From JBGTFE01 sp049799955 (GTDB lineage: Bacteria > Acidobacteriota > Blastocatellia > Pyrinomonadales > Pyrinomonadaceae): a stretch of 64,000 nt of DNA. Positions 48,670 to 57,817 of this stretch are shown piece by piece (the first letter of the stretch is position 1; every line of letters starts with the position of its first letter). The notes beneath the pieces are model-generated. The model saw only the letters and a program-made list of their open reading frames with translations, did no database searches and was not told the DNA's origin. The position numbers and the translations under genes are program-made. The DNA is taken from assembly GCA_049799955.1 (NCBI GenBank), contig JBARIW010000135.1:1-64000 (forward strand), given 5' to 3'.

Positions 48670-50139
48670 ATGTCAAACCACACAACTGCATTAGTCCCAC
48701 TTGCTACAAGCGAATATCAAACACCAGAATTATTTTATAAGGGAAATAAAGCTGACACAGGACTTTTTGCCGAATCCTTAATTTATTATGACACTCTATA
48801 TGTTCACGCTGGTAATTCTGAACAGTTTGCGGACTTCATAAGCAAACTTATTCAACAAGGATTGTCGTATGAACAACTAATCGAGCTTATAGAAAATGGT
48901 TCACTTAAATTTATTTACCCAATTACATCCCACGCCTTTTGTTCACGCGGAATGATACCGGGAGAACCCGGCAATAATATAATTTTTAGTTTTCACCCTT
49001 TTGAAGAAGAATCTATTAAAAAACCAAATTACTTCGAGAAAACATTCCTTGATACAGACATCTTACGAAATAGTTTTAGTGGACTTTCTAACTTAAATGA
49101 AAAAGCTTATAACCGATTTTGCGAGGTTTCAATAGAAAACTCTTTAGTCTTTGATGGTGAATCTATTGCAACTGGATTGGTTGATAATGCTTATGAGGAT
49201 TTCTTAAATCCTGAAAGATATAAACTGATAGTTAAAAGCGTACTTATTGAAATTTATAAATTAAATGGAATAGATGAAGTTCCAGATTTTGATGTAAGAA
49301 TCAGAAAATTAAACTATGAGGATTTGCTAGAAGTAGCTGAAAATTCACATTCATTAAAATCAACGTTGGTAGGTAGAAATTATTCAAATGGAAGATACGA
49401 AATTTATGAGGTGGATAGCAAAATTCCTTTGAAAGGTATTAAAAATGCTGAACAACACGCCAGAACATTTAGGACACTCCCTCTCTCTTGTGCCGGATTA
49501 ATTAACACCTATATACGCTCGGCAGGAATATTAAAATGTGATTTCTTTCTTCCGAATCCAGTTAGTCAAATTATTGGTAATAAGTTATATGAAATAAACG
49601 ATTTTGAAATATCCAAAGATAGCGTCAGAAAGCAGAATCTTGTTGATAAACTTGAGAATATAGTTAGGTTTCCAGATTTACATTCACTGATAAATCAAAA
49701 TCAAATCGACTTCAACCAAGTTCTTAAAATTAGAAAAAAAGCGAAAAAAATGCGTGAATGGCTTCAACAGACCGATGTTGATTTAGACAGCGACTTTCAG
49801 ATTTTTGAGGCTTATCTAAATGAGGCTGCAAAAGAAAGTGGTTTTACTAAAAATATACGTCGAAGTCTTCACGTATTTGGATTTGTAGCTTCAACTGCGA
49901 TAGGTGGATTAGTTGGACATTCTATGTCAGATAATCCTTTATCTACTACAGTTGGGGCTGCCACAGGAAGCATCGCAAATGAGGTCATTAAACAATCAAG
50001 CAGAAAATTATCTGAAAAACTTTTTGATTATGGCGCAGATATTGGCAAAGACTGGAAACCAGTTTGTTTTGGTAATTGGTATAAAAAACGAATTGTTGAA
50101 CTTTTGAAAGATTCAAATGAACCCATCAAAAAACATTGA
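48670..50139 (+). CDS. 489-aa protein of unknown function
   Basis: Not recognised. The N-terminal half is a mixed alpha/beta region (LYVHAGNSEQFADFISKLIQ, IKKPNYFEKTFLDTDILRN), the middle is helical (about 175-380), and residues 400-440 form a glycine-rich stretch (VASTAIGGLVGHSMSDNPLS, TTVGAATGSIANEVIKQ) like a glycine-zipper or membrane-active hairpin. The last part is basic. It lies directly before the type IIG-like enzyme with 56 bp between, so it may be co-transcribed and act in defence. A membrane-active glycine-zipper fits an abortive effector, but this is inference. Confidence 0.5.
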   Translation: MSNHTTALVPLATSEYQTPELFYKGNKADTGLFAESLIYYDTLYVHAGNSEQFADFISKLIQQGLSYEQLIELIENGSLKFIYPITSHAFCSRGMIPGEPGNNIIFSFHPFEEESIKKPNYFEKTFLDTDILRNSFSGLSNLNEKAYNRFCEVSIENSLVFDGESIATGLVDNAYEDFLNPERYKLIVKSVLIEIYKLNGIDEVPDFDVRIRKLNYEDLLEVAENSHSLKSTLVGRNYSNGRYEIYEVDSKIPLKGIKNAEQHARTFRTLPLSCAGLINTYIRSAGILKCDFFLPNPVSQIIGNKLYEINDFEISKDSVRKQNLVDKLENIVRFPDLHSLINQNQIDFNQVLKIRKKAKKMREWLQQTDVDLDSDFQIFEAYLNEAAKESGFTKNIRRSLHVFGFVASTAIGGLVGHSMSDNPLSTTVGAATGSIANEVIKQSSRKLSEKLFDYGADIGKDWKPVCFGNWYKKRIVELLKDSNEPIKKH

Positions 50140-50195
50140 AATAGATAAATTATTAATCTAAAACGGAACTTAAATGATATTGTAAATTCTTTGAG

Positions 50196-53100
50196 ATGAA
50201 ACTAAACGCCCAGACTCCGAAACTCACTCTAAATAAAGCCTTTTTGAAGCAAAGACCTTTGAGAAGCGAAATTGAACTCGTCAAAGCAAACTTAAAAACT
50301 CTACTCGCAAAGGTTGAAACAAAAGAATCAGAAGAAAATAAAAAGAATCACGTCCGCGATTTTTTGCTTGATACGTATTACAAAGGCAAAAACGAAGTAA
50401 ATACAAAAGACCGCAAAGACCTTGTAATTCACATAGATAAAACCAATGATTCAAATGTCGGCGTAATAATTGAAGCCAAAACGCCGGAAAGCCCGGACAG
50501 AATTAAACTCGATAGGATTAATGCAAAAGCCTTTCACGAACTTGTTTTATATTATTTTGATGAAAGACACTCAAAGAATAATTCTGAGTTAAAAAATCTC
50601 ATCGTAACAAATATTTACGAATGGTTTATTTTTGATGCAAATGTTTTTGATAAGCTGATTTACCGAAACTCACAAATCAAACGGCTTTATGAAACCTTCA
50701 AAAACGACAAAAAGGACAATCCTTTCTTTTATGAAGAGCTTAGAAAAATTCTTGAAGCAACCGATGAAGAAATCGCTTGTGCTTATTTCAATCTCAAAGA
50801 CTACGAAACTATTCTGAATAATGCCGATTTAGAAGATGATAAAAACTTGATTGAACTTTTCAAGATTCTTTCGCCTTATCATCTATTAAAAGTTCCTTTT
50901 GCCAATGACAGCAACACCTTAAATAAGCCGTTTTATGATGAACTTCTGCACATCATTGGGCTTGAAGAAATCAAAGATAAAAGCAAAACGATTATTCAGC
51001 GCAAAGACGAATCCAGGCGAAACGCCGGAAGCCTTTTGGAAAATGCGATAACGATTTTGAAAACAAAAGATTCTTTGCGGAAAATTCCGAACATTTCAGA
51101 TTATGGCTCGGAAGGTGAAGAAAAATATTTTAACGTAGCATTGGAACTCTGCATAACTTGGATAAATCGTATTTTATTTCTCAAATTGCTTGAGGCGCAG
51201 CTTGTTATCTACCACAAGGGAAATCTTGATTATCGTTTTTTGAACTTTGAAACAATTCCAGAATTTAATGAACTTTTTACGCTCTTTCACCAAGTCTTGG
51301 CAAAGACCTTTGAAGACCGAGAAAGCATAGTCAAAGAAAAATATAAGCGTGTTCCTTATTTGAATAGTTCACTTTTTGAAATCAGTGATTTGGAAGAGCA
51401 AACTATCACAATCGAGTCTTTGAAGGATTCAGCACAACTCCCTTTTATCAACTCCACCATTCTCAAAGAGATTAAAACACAAGGAAAGGTACTAAACACC
51501 CTTGAATATCTTTTCAAATTTCTTGATGCTTATGATTTTGCGAGCGAAGGAGTTGAAGCAGTCCAAGCCGACAATCGAAGTTTGATAAATGCGTCCGTTT
51601 TAGGAAAGATTTATGAGAAAATCAATGGCTTTAAAGATGGGGGAATTTTTACACCGGCATTTATTACAATGTATATGTGTCGTCAAACAATACGCCTCGC
51701 GGTCGTGCAAAAGTTCAAAGACCGATATGAAATCGACATTGAAAATTTTGATGATTTGAAAAACTTCATTAGCAATATTTATAAAACCGAAAAGATTAAA
51801 GAATATAACGAACTCATCAATTCAATTCATCTTTGCGACCCGGCAGTTGGAAGCGGACATTTTCTTGTTTCTTCGCTTAATGAAATTATCGCTATTAAAT
51901 CCGAACTTGGCATTTTGGCAGATGCAAAAGGCATTAGATTGTCGGATTTTGAGATTCAAATTGAAAATGATGAATTGATTATCACAGACGAAAAAGGCGA
52001 TTTTTTCGAGTATCAAATAAATGCTGACGGCAAACCAACGGCAAAGGCGCAAAGGCTTCAAAAAACGCTCTTTCACGAAAAACAAACGATTATCGAAAAT
52101 TGTCTTTTCGGTGTTGATAAAAATTCAATTTCAGTCAAAATAAGTCGTTTGCGATTATGGATAGAACTTCTGAAAAATGCTTATTACAAAGAATCAAGCA
52201 GTTTCGGTGAATTAGAAACACTTCCAAATATTGATATTAATATTAAACTTGGAAATTCTCTTTTGAGCCGTTTTGCACTTGATGAAGATTTGAAGCAAGT
52301 ATTGAAAACGCTTAAATACAATGTTAAAGATTATCGAAACTTTGTGCTTGGTTATAAGGAAACCCGCGACCGCGAAGCAAAGCGCGAATTTGAAACTAAA
52401 ATCAAACAAATCAAAGACGATTTCAAAACTCAGTTGTTTCATTTTTCGCCGGAAAGAAAAAAACGCAGAGAAATAAAAGGCGAACTCGAAAAGATTCTAA
52501 ATCAACCTCGTTTCTTTGAGGAAAACGAAGAAATCAAAATAAAAGAACAAAAGAAAATAAAAGAACTCCAAGACAAACTCGAAAAACAAAACGATTTAAT
52601 CATGCAAATTGAAGAAAACGCACTTTACAAAAATGCATTTGAATGGCGTTTCGAGTTTCCTGAAGTTCTCGACAATGAAGGAAACTTTTTAGGTTTTGAC
52701 ATTGTTATCGGAAATCCCCCTTATGGCGTTAGATTAGATTCGGAATTAAGAAAATATCTTGTGAATTTTGATGCTCTTGTTCCCGATTTTGAAATATATC
52801 TTTATTTTATTTCAAAAGGAATATCATTAGTTAAATCAAAAGGACAACTAATTTATATTCAACCAAACACTTTCTTAGCAATTCTATATGGAAAGAATTA
52901 TCGAAATAAAATATTGAATAATTATAAAATTAATGAAATTATTGATTTATCAAGTCAAGAAACCTTCGAAGAAGCTAGTGTTAGAGCTTGTATTCTCAAT
53001 ATACAAAACATTGAACCAAACAATTCCGACCATATTTCATTCAAAAAAGCTGATGATGAAAGAAAATTTTATGACCAAAAATACTTCTCAAAACATGAAT

Positions 53101-53864
53101 TGACCGTAAATATTGAGAATTGGCTTTCATTTTTTAATCAAACTAATGAAATAACAATGACAGTCAAAAAAATAAGAAACGATACAAAAAAAGTTAGTGA
53201 TTTTTGTGATGTCATTCGAGGTTATATTGCTTATAGAAGGTCTGATTTAGTGCGAATTTATGGTGAAATTAAAGGCAATGAAATAATAGATAAAAGACTA
53301 TGGCATTCTAATATTAAATTAAACGAAGATTATAGGGAAGAAATACTTGGAAAAGACCTTTCTAAATATTCCTACAATGAAAGAAGTCTGTTTGTTAAAT
53401 ATGGTAAACATCTTGCCAGTTTTGTTGATGAAAGATTTTATATTAAACCACACATTGTAATCAGAGAAATAGCAGAGAAAACACTTGTCTGCGCTTATAT
53501 AGAAAAAGAAATTTATAGCAGTTCGTCAACTCATTTAGTAATACAGAAAAGTGAAAATGTTTCTCTTAAATTTATTATTGCCCTCTTAAATTCAAATTTA
53601 ATTGGTTGGTATCATCACAACACTTCTCCAAAAGCAAAAAAAGGACTATTTCCTAAAGTTTTGGTAAATGATATTAACAACTTTCCAATCAAACAAATAA
53701 CGCCCGAAGAACAACAACCATTTATTAAGTTAGTTGATGAAATTCTAGAAAAAAAGAAACTCGGACAGGAAACAGCAGATTTAGAAAATAAAATTGATTG
53801 CTTGGTTTATCATCTCTACGATTTGACCGATGAAGAAATTGCAATAGTTGAGGGAAATAGATAA
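50196..53864 (+). CDS. Type IIG-like restriction-modification enzyme
   Basis: A 1222-aa fused enzyme. The N-terminal nuclease part (about 60-95) has KDLVIHIDKTND and GVIIEAKTPES, a PD-(D/E)xK pattern. The methyltransferase core has SAM motif I D548-PAVGSGHFLVS, the specificity-linked LFGVDKNSISVKISRLRLWI (motif around 640), and catalytic N840-PPY in IVIGNPPYGVRL. The rest (about 870-1210) is a TaqI/Eco57I-type C-terminal target-recognition region with HLVIQKSENVSLKFIIALLN. It should methylate adenine and cleave nearby DNA. Its stop overlaps the next gene by 1 bp. Target sequence unknown. Confidence 0.88.
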   Translation: MKLNAQTPKLTLNKAFLKQRPLRSEIELVKANLKTLLAKVETKESEENKKNHVRDFLLDTYYKGKNEVNTKDRKDLVIHIDKTNDSNVGVIIEAKTPESPDRIKLDRINAKAFHELVLYYFDERHSKNNSELKNLIVTNIYEWFIFDANVFDKLIYRNSQIKRLYETFKNDKKDNPFFYEELRKILEATDEEIACAYFNLKDYETILNNADLEDDKNLIELFKILSPYHLLKVPFANDSNTLNKPFYDELLHIIGLEEIKDKSKTIIQRKDESRRNAGSLLENAITILKTKDSLRKIPNISDYGSEGEEKYFNVALELCITWINRILFLKLLEAQLVIYHKGNLDYRFLNFETIPEFNELFTLFHQVLAKTFEDRESIVKEKYKRVPYLNSSLFEISDLEEQTITIESLKDSAQLPFINSTILKEIKTQGKVLNTLEYLFKFLDAYDFASEGVEAVQADNRSLINASVLGKIYEKINGFKDGGIFTPAFITMYMCRQTIRLAVVQKFKDRYEIDIENFDDLKNFISNIYKTEKIKEYNELINSIHLCDPAVGSGHFLVSSLNEIIAIKSELGILADAKGIRLSDFEIQIENDELIITDEKGDFFEYQINADGKPTAKAQRLQKTLFHEKQTIIENCLFGVDKNSISVKISRLRLWIELLKNAYYKESSSFGELETLPNIDINIKLGNSLLSRFALDEDLKQVLKTLKYNVKDYRNFVLGYKETRDREAKREFETKIKQIKDDFKTQLFHFSPERKKRREIKGELEKILNQPRFFEENEEIKIKEQKKIKELQDKLEKQNDLIMQIEENALYKNAFEWRFEFPEVLDNEGNFLGFDIVIGNPPYGVRLDSELRKYLVNFDALVPDFEIYLYFISKGISLVKSKGQLIYIQPNTFLAILYGKNYRNKILNNYKINEIIDLSSQETFEEASVRACILNIQNIEPNNSDHISFKKADDERKFYDQKYFSKHELTVNIENWLSFFNQTNEITMTVKKIRNDTKKVSDFCDVIRGYIAYRRSDLVRIYGEIKGNEIIDKRLWHSNIKLNEDYREEILGKDLSKYSYNERSLFVKYGKHLASFVDERFYIKPHIVIREIAEKTLVCAYIEKEIYSSSSTHLVIQKSENVSLKFIIALLNSNLIGWYHHNTSPKAKKGLFPKVLVNDINNFPIKQITPEEQQPFIKLVDEILEKKKLGQETADLENKIDCLVYHLYDLTDEEIAIVEGNR

Positions 53865-54808
53865 TGGCGGAGCAGAACAGAGAAAAAGTTAATTCTCAGA
53901 AATTGGAAACCATCTCAAATATTATAAACGAAGAATTATTCAAGGCAAGAAATGAATCTATTGAAATTCGCAGAGATATAAAAAAGCAAAAGGAAATCTC
54001 AGATATAATAGTTGAAGCAATAATAGATGAAAATTTAAAGAATGATTTTGCCCTCAAGTCTTCAAAAGCTTTAATCAAACTAATTGACCGATTTGAATTA
54101 AATTATCAATTTGCTCGAATTACTTTTGATTTATTTAAGCAGAAATTAAATGAACTGTTACCCGATTTTGAGGAAGGAACGGAGATTCATAAAGCACTCT
54201 TGCGAGGTATTGAGAATGTAGAAGGGCGGGCTATTGGTTATTTTTATAGCAAAATATTTAAAGAGTACGAGGATTTAGACATAGTTGAGACGTTAATTTC
54301 TATCAAGCGGGAATTAGGTGATTATGAGGATAGTGAAGAAGATTATTATAAAAAAGCCCTTATAAAAGTTGAGAAAGCACTTGAAAAGGAAATTGCTTTA
54401 ATTAAAGATGAATCAACTTACAAAAAACTTTTAGGGATAGAGGAAAATAAAACAGAAGAATCAATTAATTCTAATAATGAAGAATTATGCAAAAAATTTT
54501 GTCGGCACAAAGAAATTACTCGCGATAGAGCCACATTATTTTTGGATTACTTTTTTAATTATGCAAATATTAAGTGCTTCAAAACGGAAAGAGCCAAAGT
54601 AATTTCTTATTTAACAGGATACAGCGAAACAAAAATAGAACAATCTTTCTCACGAATCGAAAAGGAAAAGCTTGAATCAAAAGAAAAAAAAGAATTATCA
54701 GGAAAATTTTATGATGATGTTGAGGTTATTCGTAAATATTTCAAAATATTAAGGTTAGAGGAAATTCAAAAACAGATTGATGAAGATTTGGAGTACAGAA
54801 TTGAATAG
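53864..54808 (+). CDS. Helical protein coupled to the R-M enzyme
   Basis: A 314-aa charged helical protein. The start codon shares one base with the stop of the R-M gene (TAATG), so translation is coupled. The N-terminal half has long helices (NIINEELFKARNESIEIRRD). The C-terminal third, RATLFLDYFFNYANIKCFKT, ERAKVISYLTGYSETKIEQS, looks like a DNA-binding-type helical domain seen in some Bacteroidetes mobile-element proteins. It could be a helper, control or specificity partner of the enzyme. I do not recognise a family. Confidence 0.6.
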   Translation: MAEQNREKVNSQKLETISNIINEELFKARNESIEIRRDIKKQKEISDIIVEAIIDENLKNDFALKSSKALIKLIDRFELNYQFARITFDLFKQKLNELLPDFEEGTEIHKALLRGIENVEGRAIGYFYSKIFKEYEDLDIVETLISIKRELGDYEDSEEDYYKKALIKVEKALEKEIALIKDESTYKKLLGIEENKTEESINSNNEELCKKFCRHKEITRDRATLFLDYFFNYANIKCFKTERAKVISYLTGYSETKIEQSFSRIEKEKLESKEKKELSGKFYDDVEVIRKYFKILRLEEIQKQIDEDLEYRIE

Positions 54809-54919
54809 TCTTACCCGGTAACTTACCCGTAAGACCTAAATTAGTAAAGTAAATTATCGTTGTGCGATTAAGTTTAACTTAATTTCACAGCGATTTTTTT
54901 ATTTTGGAGTAGTTATTTT

Positions 54920-55132
54920 ATGACAACAAAACTTTTGAAAGCTGAAAAGGTTGCTGAGATTCTGGACGTTTCTAAACAGCGAGTTTATGAACTGACAAGA
55001 CAAAAACAAATTCCTTTTATTCTGGTTGGTGATAGGCAATACAGATATTCAGAAATTGCTATTTCTCAATGGCTTGAAAACGGCGGCACACTCGGACAAA
55101 CGGAAGGCGAAAACGTCGGACTCGATGCTTGA
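54920..55132 (+). CDS. HTH_17-type DNA-binding protein (excisionase-like)
   Basis: A 70-aa protein of the MerR-like HTH_17/AlpA group: LLKAEKVAEILDVSKQRVYE, LTRQKQIPFILVGDRQYRYS, EIAISQWLENGG. These are typical excisionases or replication/regulatory helpers of mobile elements. It overlaps the start of the replication gene by 8 bp (ATGCTTGA), so both are coupled. Confidence 0.85.
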   Translation: MTTKLLKAEKVAEILDVSKQRVYELTRQKQIPFILVGDRQYRYSEIAISQWLENGGTLGQTEGENVGLDA

Positions 55133-56030
55133 TACGGTCGGAATGAAACATTATTTCCCGATTCTGCCTTGTGATGATTTCAAGAATACTTGGCGTTATT
55201 TGTCCAATGCCCGAAATCGAACTTGGATTCATAACGACAAAGGCTCAAAGACTTTGCCGAATCTAACAATGGTTTTAACCCCAAATGGTATTTGGCATTT
55301 CTCAGCGCAAGTTTCCTTGCCGAAATTTCTTTTCGGACACAATGCCCGACTGCCGACTCAGACGGAAGTTAATAACGGTCTGCAATTAATGGCTGAATAT
55401 TCCGAAGAAAAAAGCGGTTTGCCGTTCGATGCGGAAACCGCAACCGTTTCTTTGATTCATTATGCAATGGATATTCATTTAACAGAGCCGGGCATTTGGA
55501 AAATGATTGAAAAGCTTTCAAAACGGAAATTGAAGCCTTTACACAAGCAGTTTTACAATGATACGACCATATATTTCACTCTAAAATCCAAAGCAAAGCA
55601 GATTCGCATTTATCCGAAGTTGCAAGAGGTTTTGAGCGAGAAAAATGCAACCGATGAAGCAATCAGTTGTGCAGATGGAAAACTACGTTTTGAAAATTGC
55701 TTTCGGGAAAAAACTTCGATTGATGCGCTCGTTAAAAAGTTAGATTTGCCAGATAGCAAAGCGCAAACTCTTTTGACCGAAAGAGTTTCTGACTTGGTTA
55801 TGTCCGAACTTTTAGAAAATTTGAATTTCTTTGAATTATTGAACAATGATAAATCAGATTTGCAGATTTTGCGCGAACATTTCCCGACGAAAAAAGCAAT
55901 GGATTTATCCGGCTTTGTAAATATGGTAAAAGAACACGGCGAAAACTTTTACAAAGATAAAAGTCTTGGAATTTCCAAAGATTCTTATTACCGAAATATG
56001 CGAGCTTGCCGAAAGGCGAAAGTTTGGTGA
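55125..56030 (+). CDS. Gene II/X-type rolling-circle replication protein
   Basis: A 301-aa protein. Start at the ATG at 55125, overlapping the preceding stop. The body has LPNLTMVLTPNGIWHFSAQV, SLPKFLFGHNARLPTQTEVN and TVSLIHYAMDIHLTEPGIWK, matching the filamentous phage/plasmid replication II/X family (SLPKfLfGhN pattern). The middle includes YNDTTIYFTLKSKAKQIRIY, with the conserved Tyr/Lys region of that family. It should nick the plus origin to start rolling-circle replication of an excised circle. Family call is from the SLPKFLFGHN region and the overall order; catalytic residues need alignment. Confidence 0.7.
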   Translation: MLDTVGMKHYFPILPCDDFKNTWRYLSNARNRTWIHNDKGSKTLPNLTMVLTPNGIWHFSAQVSLPKFLFGHNARLPTQTEVNNGLQLMAEYSEEKSGLPFDAETATVSLIHYAMDIHLTEPGIWKMIEKLSKRKLKPLHKQFYNDTTIYFTLKSKAKQIRIYPKLQEVLSEKNATDEAISCADGKLRFENCFREKTSIDALVKKLDLPDSKAQTLLTERVSDLVMSELLENLNFFELLNNDKSDLQILREHFPTKKAMDLSGFVNMVKEHGENFYKDKSLGISKDSYYRNMRACRKAKVW

Positions 56031-56117
56031 AGATGCAAAATCATTTTGAATAACAATGCAGATATTTGTTGCAGTAAATGCAACTCAATATAAGTAAAGG
56101 CTTGGTAACTAACGCTT

Positions 56118-56501
56118 ATGTCAAAGAAACAATGCAGCGCGAATAATAGAAACGGCGAGAGGTGCAGGGCGTATGCCAACGGCAACGGCGTGTGCTTTAT
56201 GCACGACACGACAAAAGGCAGAGAGAGGGCTTTAGCGCGGCGAAACGGCGGGCTTGCCACTAAACAGCCGCATTACGCAGACGCGGAACTTTTACCGGCG
56301 GAAGTCAGAAAGATTGAAGATGTTTTTACCATTCTCAATTATGCCTTACTCGAAACGATTGGTCTGGATAATTCGATAAATCGCGGTCGGCTGCTTGTTT
56401 CGATTGCTCACGGTTTTATCGAGGCTTTGAAGGTCGGCGAGTTTGAAAAGCGGCTTGAATCTGTGGAAATGGCTTTGAAGCTTAGGAAGCAAAACAAATG
56501 A
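56118..56501 (+). CDS. CCCH-type small zinc-binding element protein
   Basis: A 127-aa protein with a N-terminal cluster C6, C15, C26, H29 in KKQCSANNRNGERCRAYANG and GVCFMHDTTKGRERA. It is followed by a helical region (VRKIEDVFTILNYALLETIG, LLVSIAHGFIEALK). Such short zinc proteins are found in phages and integrative elements with unclear roles. The stop overlaps the following gene by 4 bp. Confidence 0.7.
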   Translation: MSKKQCSANNRNGERCRAYANGNGVCFMHDTTKGRERALARRNGGLATKQPHYADAELLPAEVRKIEDVFTILNYALLETIGLDNSINRGRLLVSIAHGFIEALKVGEFEKRLESVEMALKLRKQNK

Positions 56502-57118
56502 ATATCAAGAATCTCAGAAAAAACTATGACCAACTTTCAAAGCGTGAAAGATTCATATTGTATGATGCGGCGGAAAACCGCGATGACAAAAGTGAAATGG
56601 ACGCAATTATGGTTGCCACTCCGAACGAAGATTGGATTAAGCCAGATTTTGCTTTACAAGCTGAACAAATTCTCAAAATGCGGCTTGTAATGCTAATTCA
56701 GCAATTAAAACACTGCCGGGAAGCTATGTTTTGGTTTGCGCTTTCGATAGAAGATGAAAGAACAAACGGGCATAAAAAAAGAGACGAATTTTTTTATGAG
56801 TCTGCCAGACTCAGCGCATATTTTTACCAAGTTAATGTTGCTACTTTGACCGCAATTCAAAAGGAAATTGGTTTGGATGTAGAGGCTTGGGAAACTCAAC
56901 GAAATAAATTATTTGATTTTGATTTTGCCGCAGAAATGACAGAGCAAGAGATGGAACACCTTGCTTTTAGTAAAGAAGAAGCCGAAGCCTTTATCAATAA
57001 AATCGGTAATGAAAGAGGGATTAAAAATATCGTTTTAGGTTTCACAGTCGAGAAAGAGCTTTCAGGTTTGCGGGAATTGTTAAAAACACAGGGATTTGAT
57101 GAGTTTTTCAAAAACTAA
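56498..57118 (+). CDS. Helical element protein, unknown
   Basis: A 206-aa protein translationally coupled to the CCCH gene (4-bp overlap). It begins MNIKNLRKNYDQLSKRERFI, with LYDAAENRDDKSEMDAIMVA, resembling a short family common in integrative elements of this lineage. The rest is helical with no metal or catalytic motif. The 3' end overlaps the convergent HTH gene by 4 bp. Role unknown. Confidence 0.65.
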   Translation: MNIKNLRKNYDQLSKRERFILYDAAENRDDKSEMDAIMVATPNEDWIKPDFALQAEQILKMRLVMLIQQLKHCREAMFWFALSIEDERTNGHKKRDEFFYESARLSAYFYQVNVATLTAIQKEIGLDVEAWETQRNKLFDFDFAAEMTEQEMEHLAFSKEEAEAFINKIGNERGIKNIVLGFTVEKELSGLRELLKTQGFDEFFKN

Positions 57119-57300
57119 GTTTGTTTCTTCGGTCTGCCCGGCTTACGTTCTTTGACAAGTTCCAAGTCAGATTTTTTTATTAAATTCATTTGACCGATTT
57201 TTTGCGATGGTAACTTTCCTGCATAAATAAGTTGCCGGACTCTGGCATCGGAAATTTTGAGTATTTCCGCCGCTTCTCTTGTTGTTAGTAAATCATTCAT
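57115..57300 (-). CDS. HTH_17-type excisionase-like protein
   Basis: A 61-aa protein: LLTTREAAEILKISDARVRQ, LIYAGKLPSQKIGQMNLIKK, ending in a basic KERKPGRPKKQT tail. Fits MerR-like excisionases that bend attachment DNA. It is divergent from the SWIM gene with two operator-like dyads between, and near the integrase, so a role in excision control is likely. Confidence 0.85.
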   Translation of the reverse strand: MNDLLTTREAAEILKISDARVRQLIYAGKLPSQKIGQMNLIKKSDLELVKERKPGRPKKQT

Positions 57301-57326
57301 AGCAAGAAAATATCATAGTGAAAACT

Positions 57327-57376
57327 ATTACACAAGTGTTAATTTTGACTTGAATAAACTATTACAGTAGTGTAAT
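57327..57376. promoter_or_regulatory. Two ATTACA dyads in a divergent control region
   Basis: ATTACACAAGTGTTAAT (57327-57343) and ATTACAGTAGTGTAAT (57361-57376), both preceded by AAACT, occur 34 bp apart. The second has perfect 6-bp arms around GTAG. They fill the space between the divergent HTH and SWIM genes and are likely operators for the HTH protein. Confidence 0.65.
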
Positions 57377-57425
57377 ATTATTAAAGATTGATTAATCAAT
57401 CAAATTCAAAAAAAGGAAATAACTT

Positions 57426-57695
57426 ATGTTTATATTGAAAGACAAAACACAACTTGAAAGAGCGATTGAAAAAGCTAAGAAAATTCGTCCGTTTGTAAGG
57501 TTTGACCATTTTGGTCGCTATCGCGTTTCCGGCAGCAATGGCGGCTATTACACAGTTATTTGTAAGAAATCAGATAACGGCTACAAAACGGTTGAATGCA
57601 CTTGTAAAGGCGCGGAAAAAGGCTTGGTTTGCTATCACGCCGTAAGCGCATTGAGTTTGCATATCGGATTAGCAAGACAGCAACAAACGGCATAA
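57426..57695 (+). CDS. SWIM-type zinc-finger small protein
   Basis: An 89-aa protein. The C-terminal VECTCKGAEKGLVCYHAVSA has the SWIM pattern CxCx8CxH, a small zinc-binding nucleic-acid or protein-binding motif. AAAGGAAA precedes the start. It is 122 bp upstream of the integrase and in the same orientation, divergent from the HTH gene. Role within the element is unknown; a DNA-handling function is plausible. Confidence 0.75.
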   Translation: MFILKDKTQLERAIEKAKKIRPFVRFDHFGRYRVSGSNGGYYTVICKKSDNGYKTVECTCKGAEKGLVCYHAVSALSLHIGLARQQQTA

Positions 57696-57817
57696 AGGCG
57701 AAGGCTTAGGAAAACGGCGAATTTCCCTAAGCCCGACTTATCCAGAGGAAACTTATCACAGAAACCAAAGGACACGCCGATTTTATCAAAAAGCTTGTCC
57801 TTTCCAAAAATAAAATT

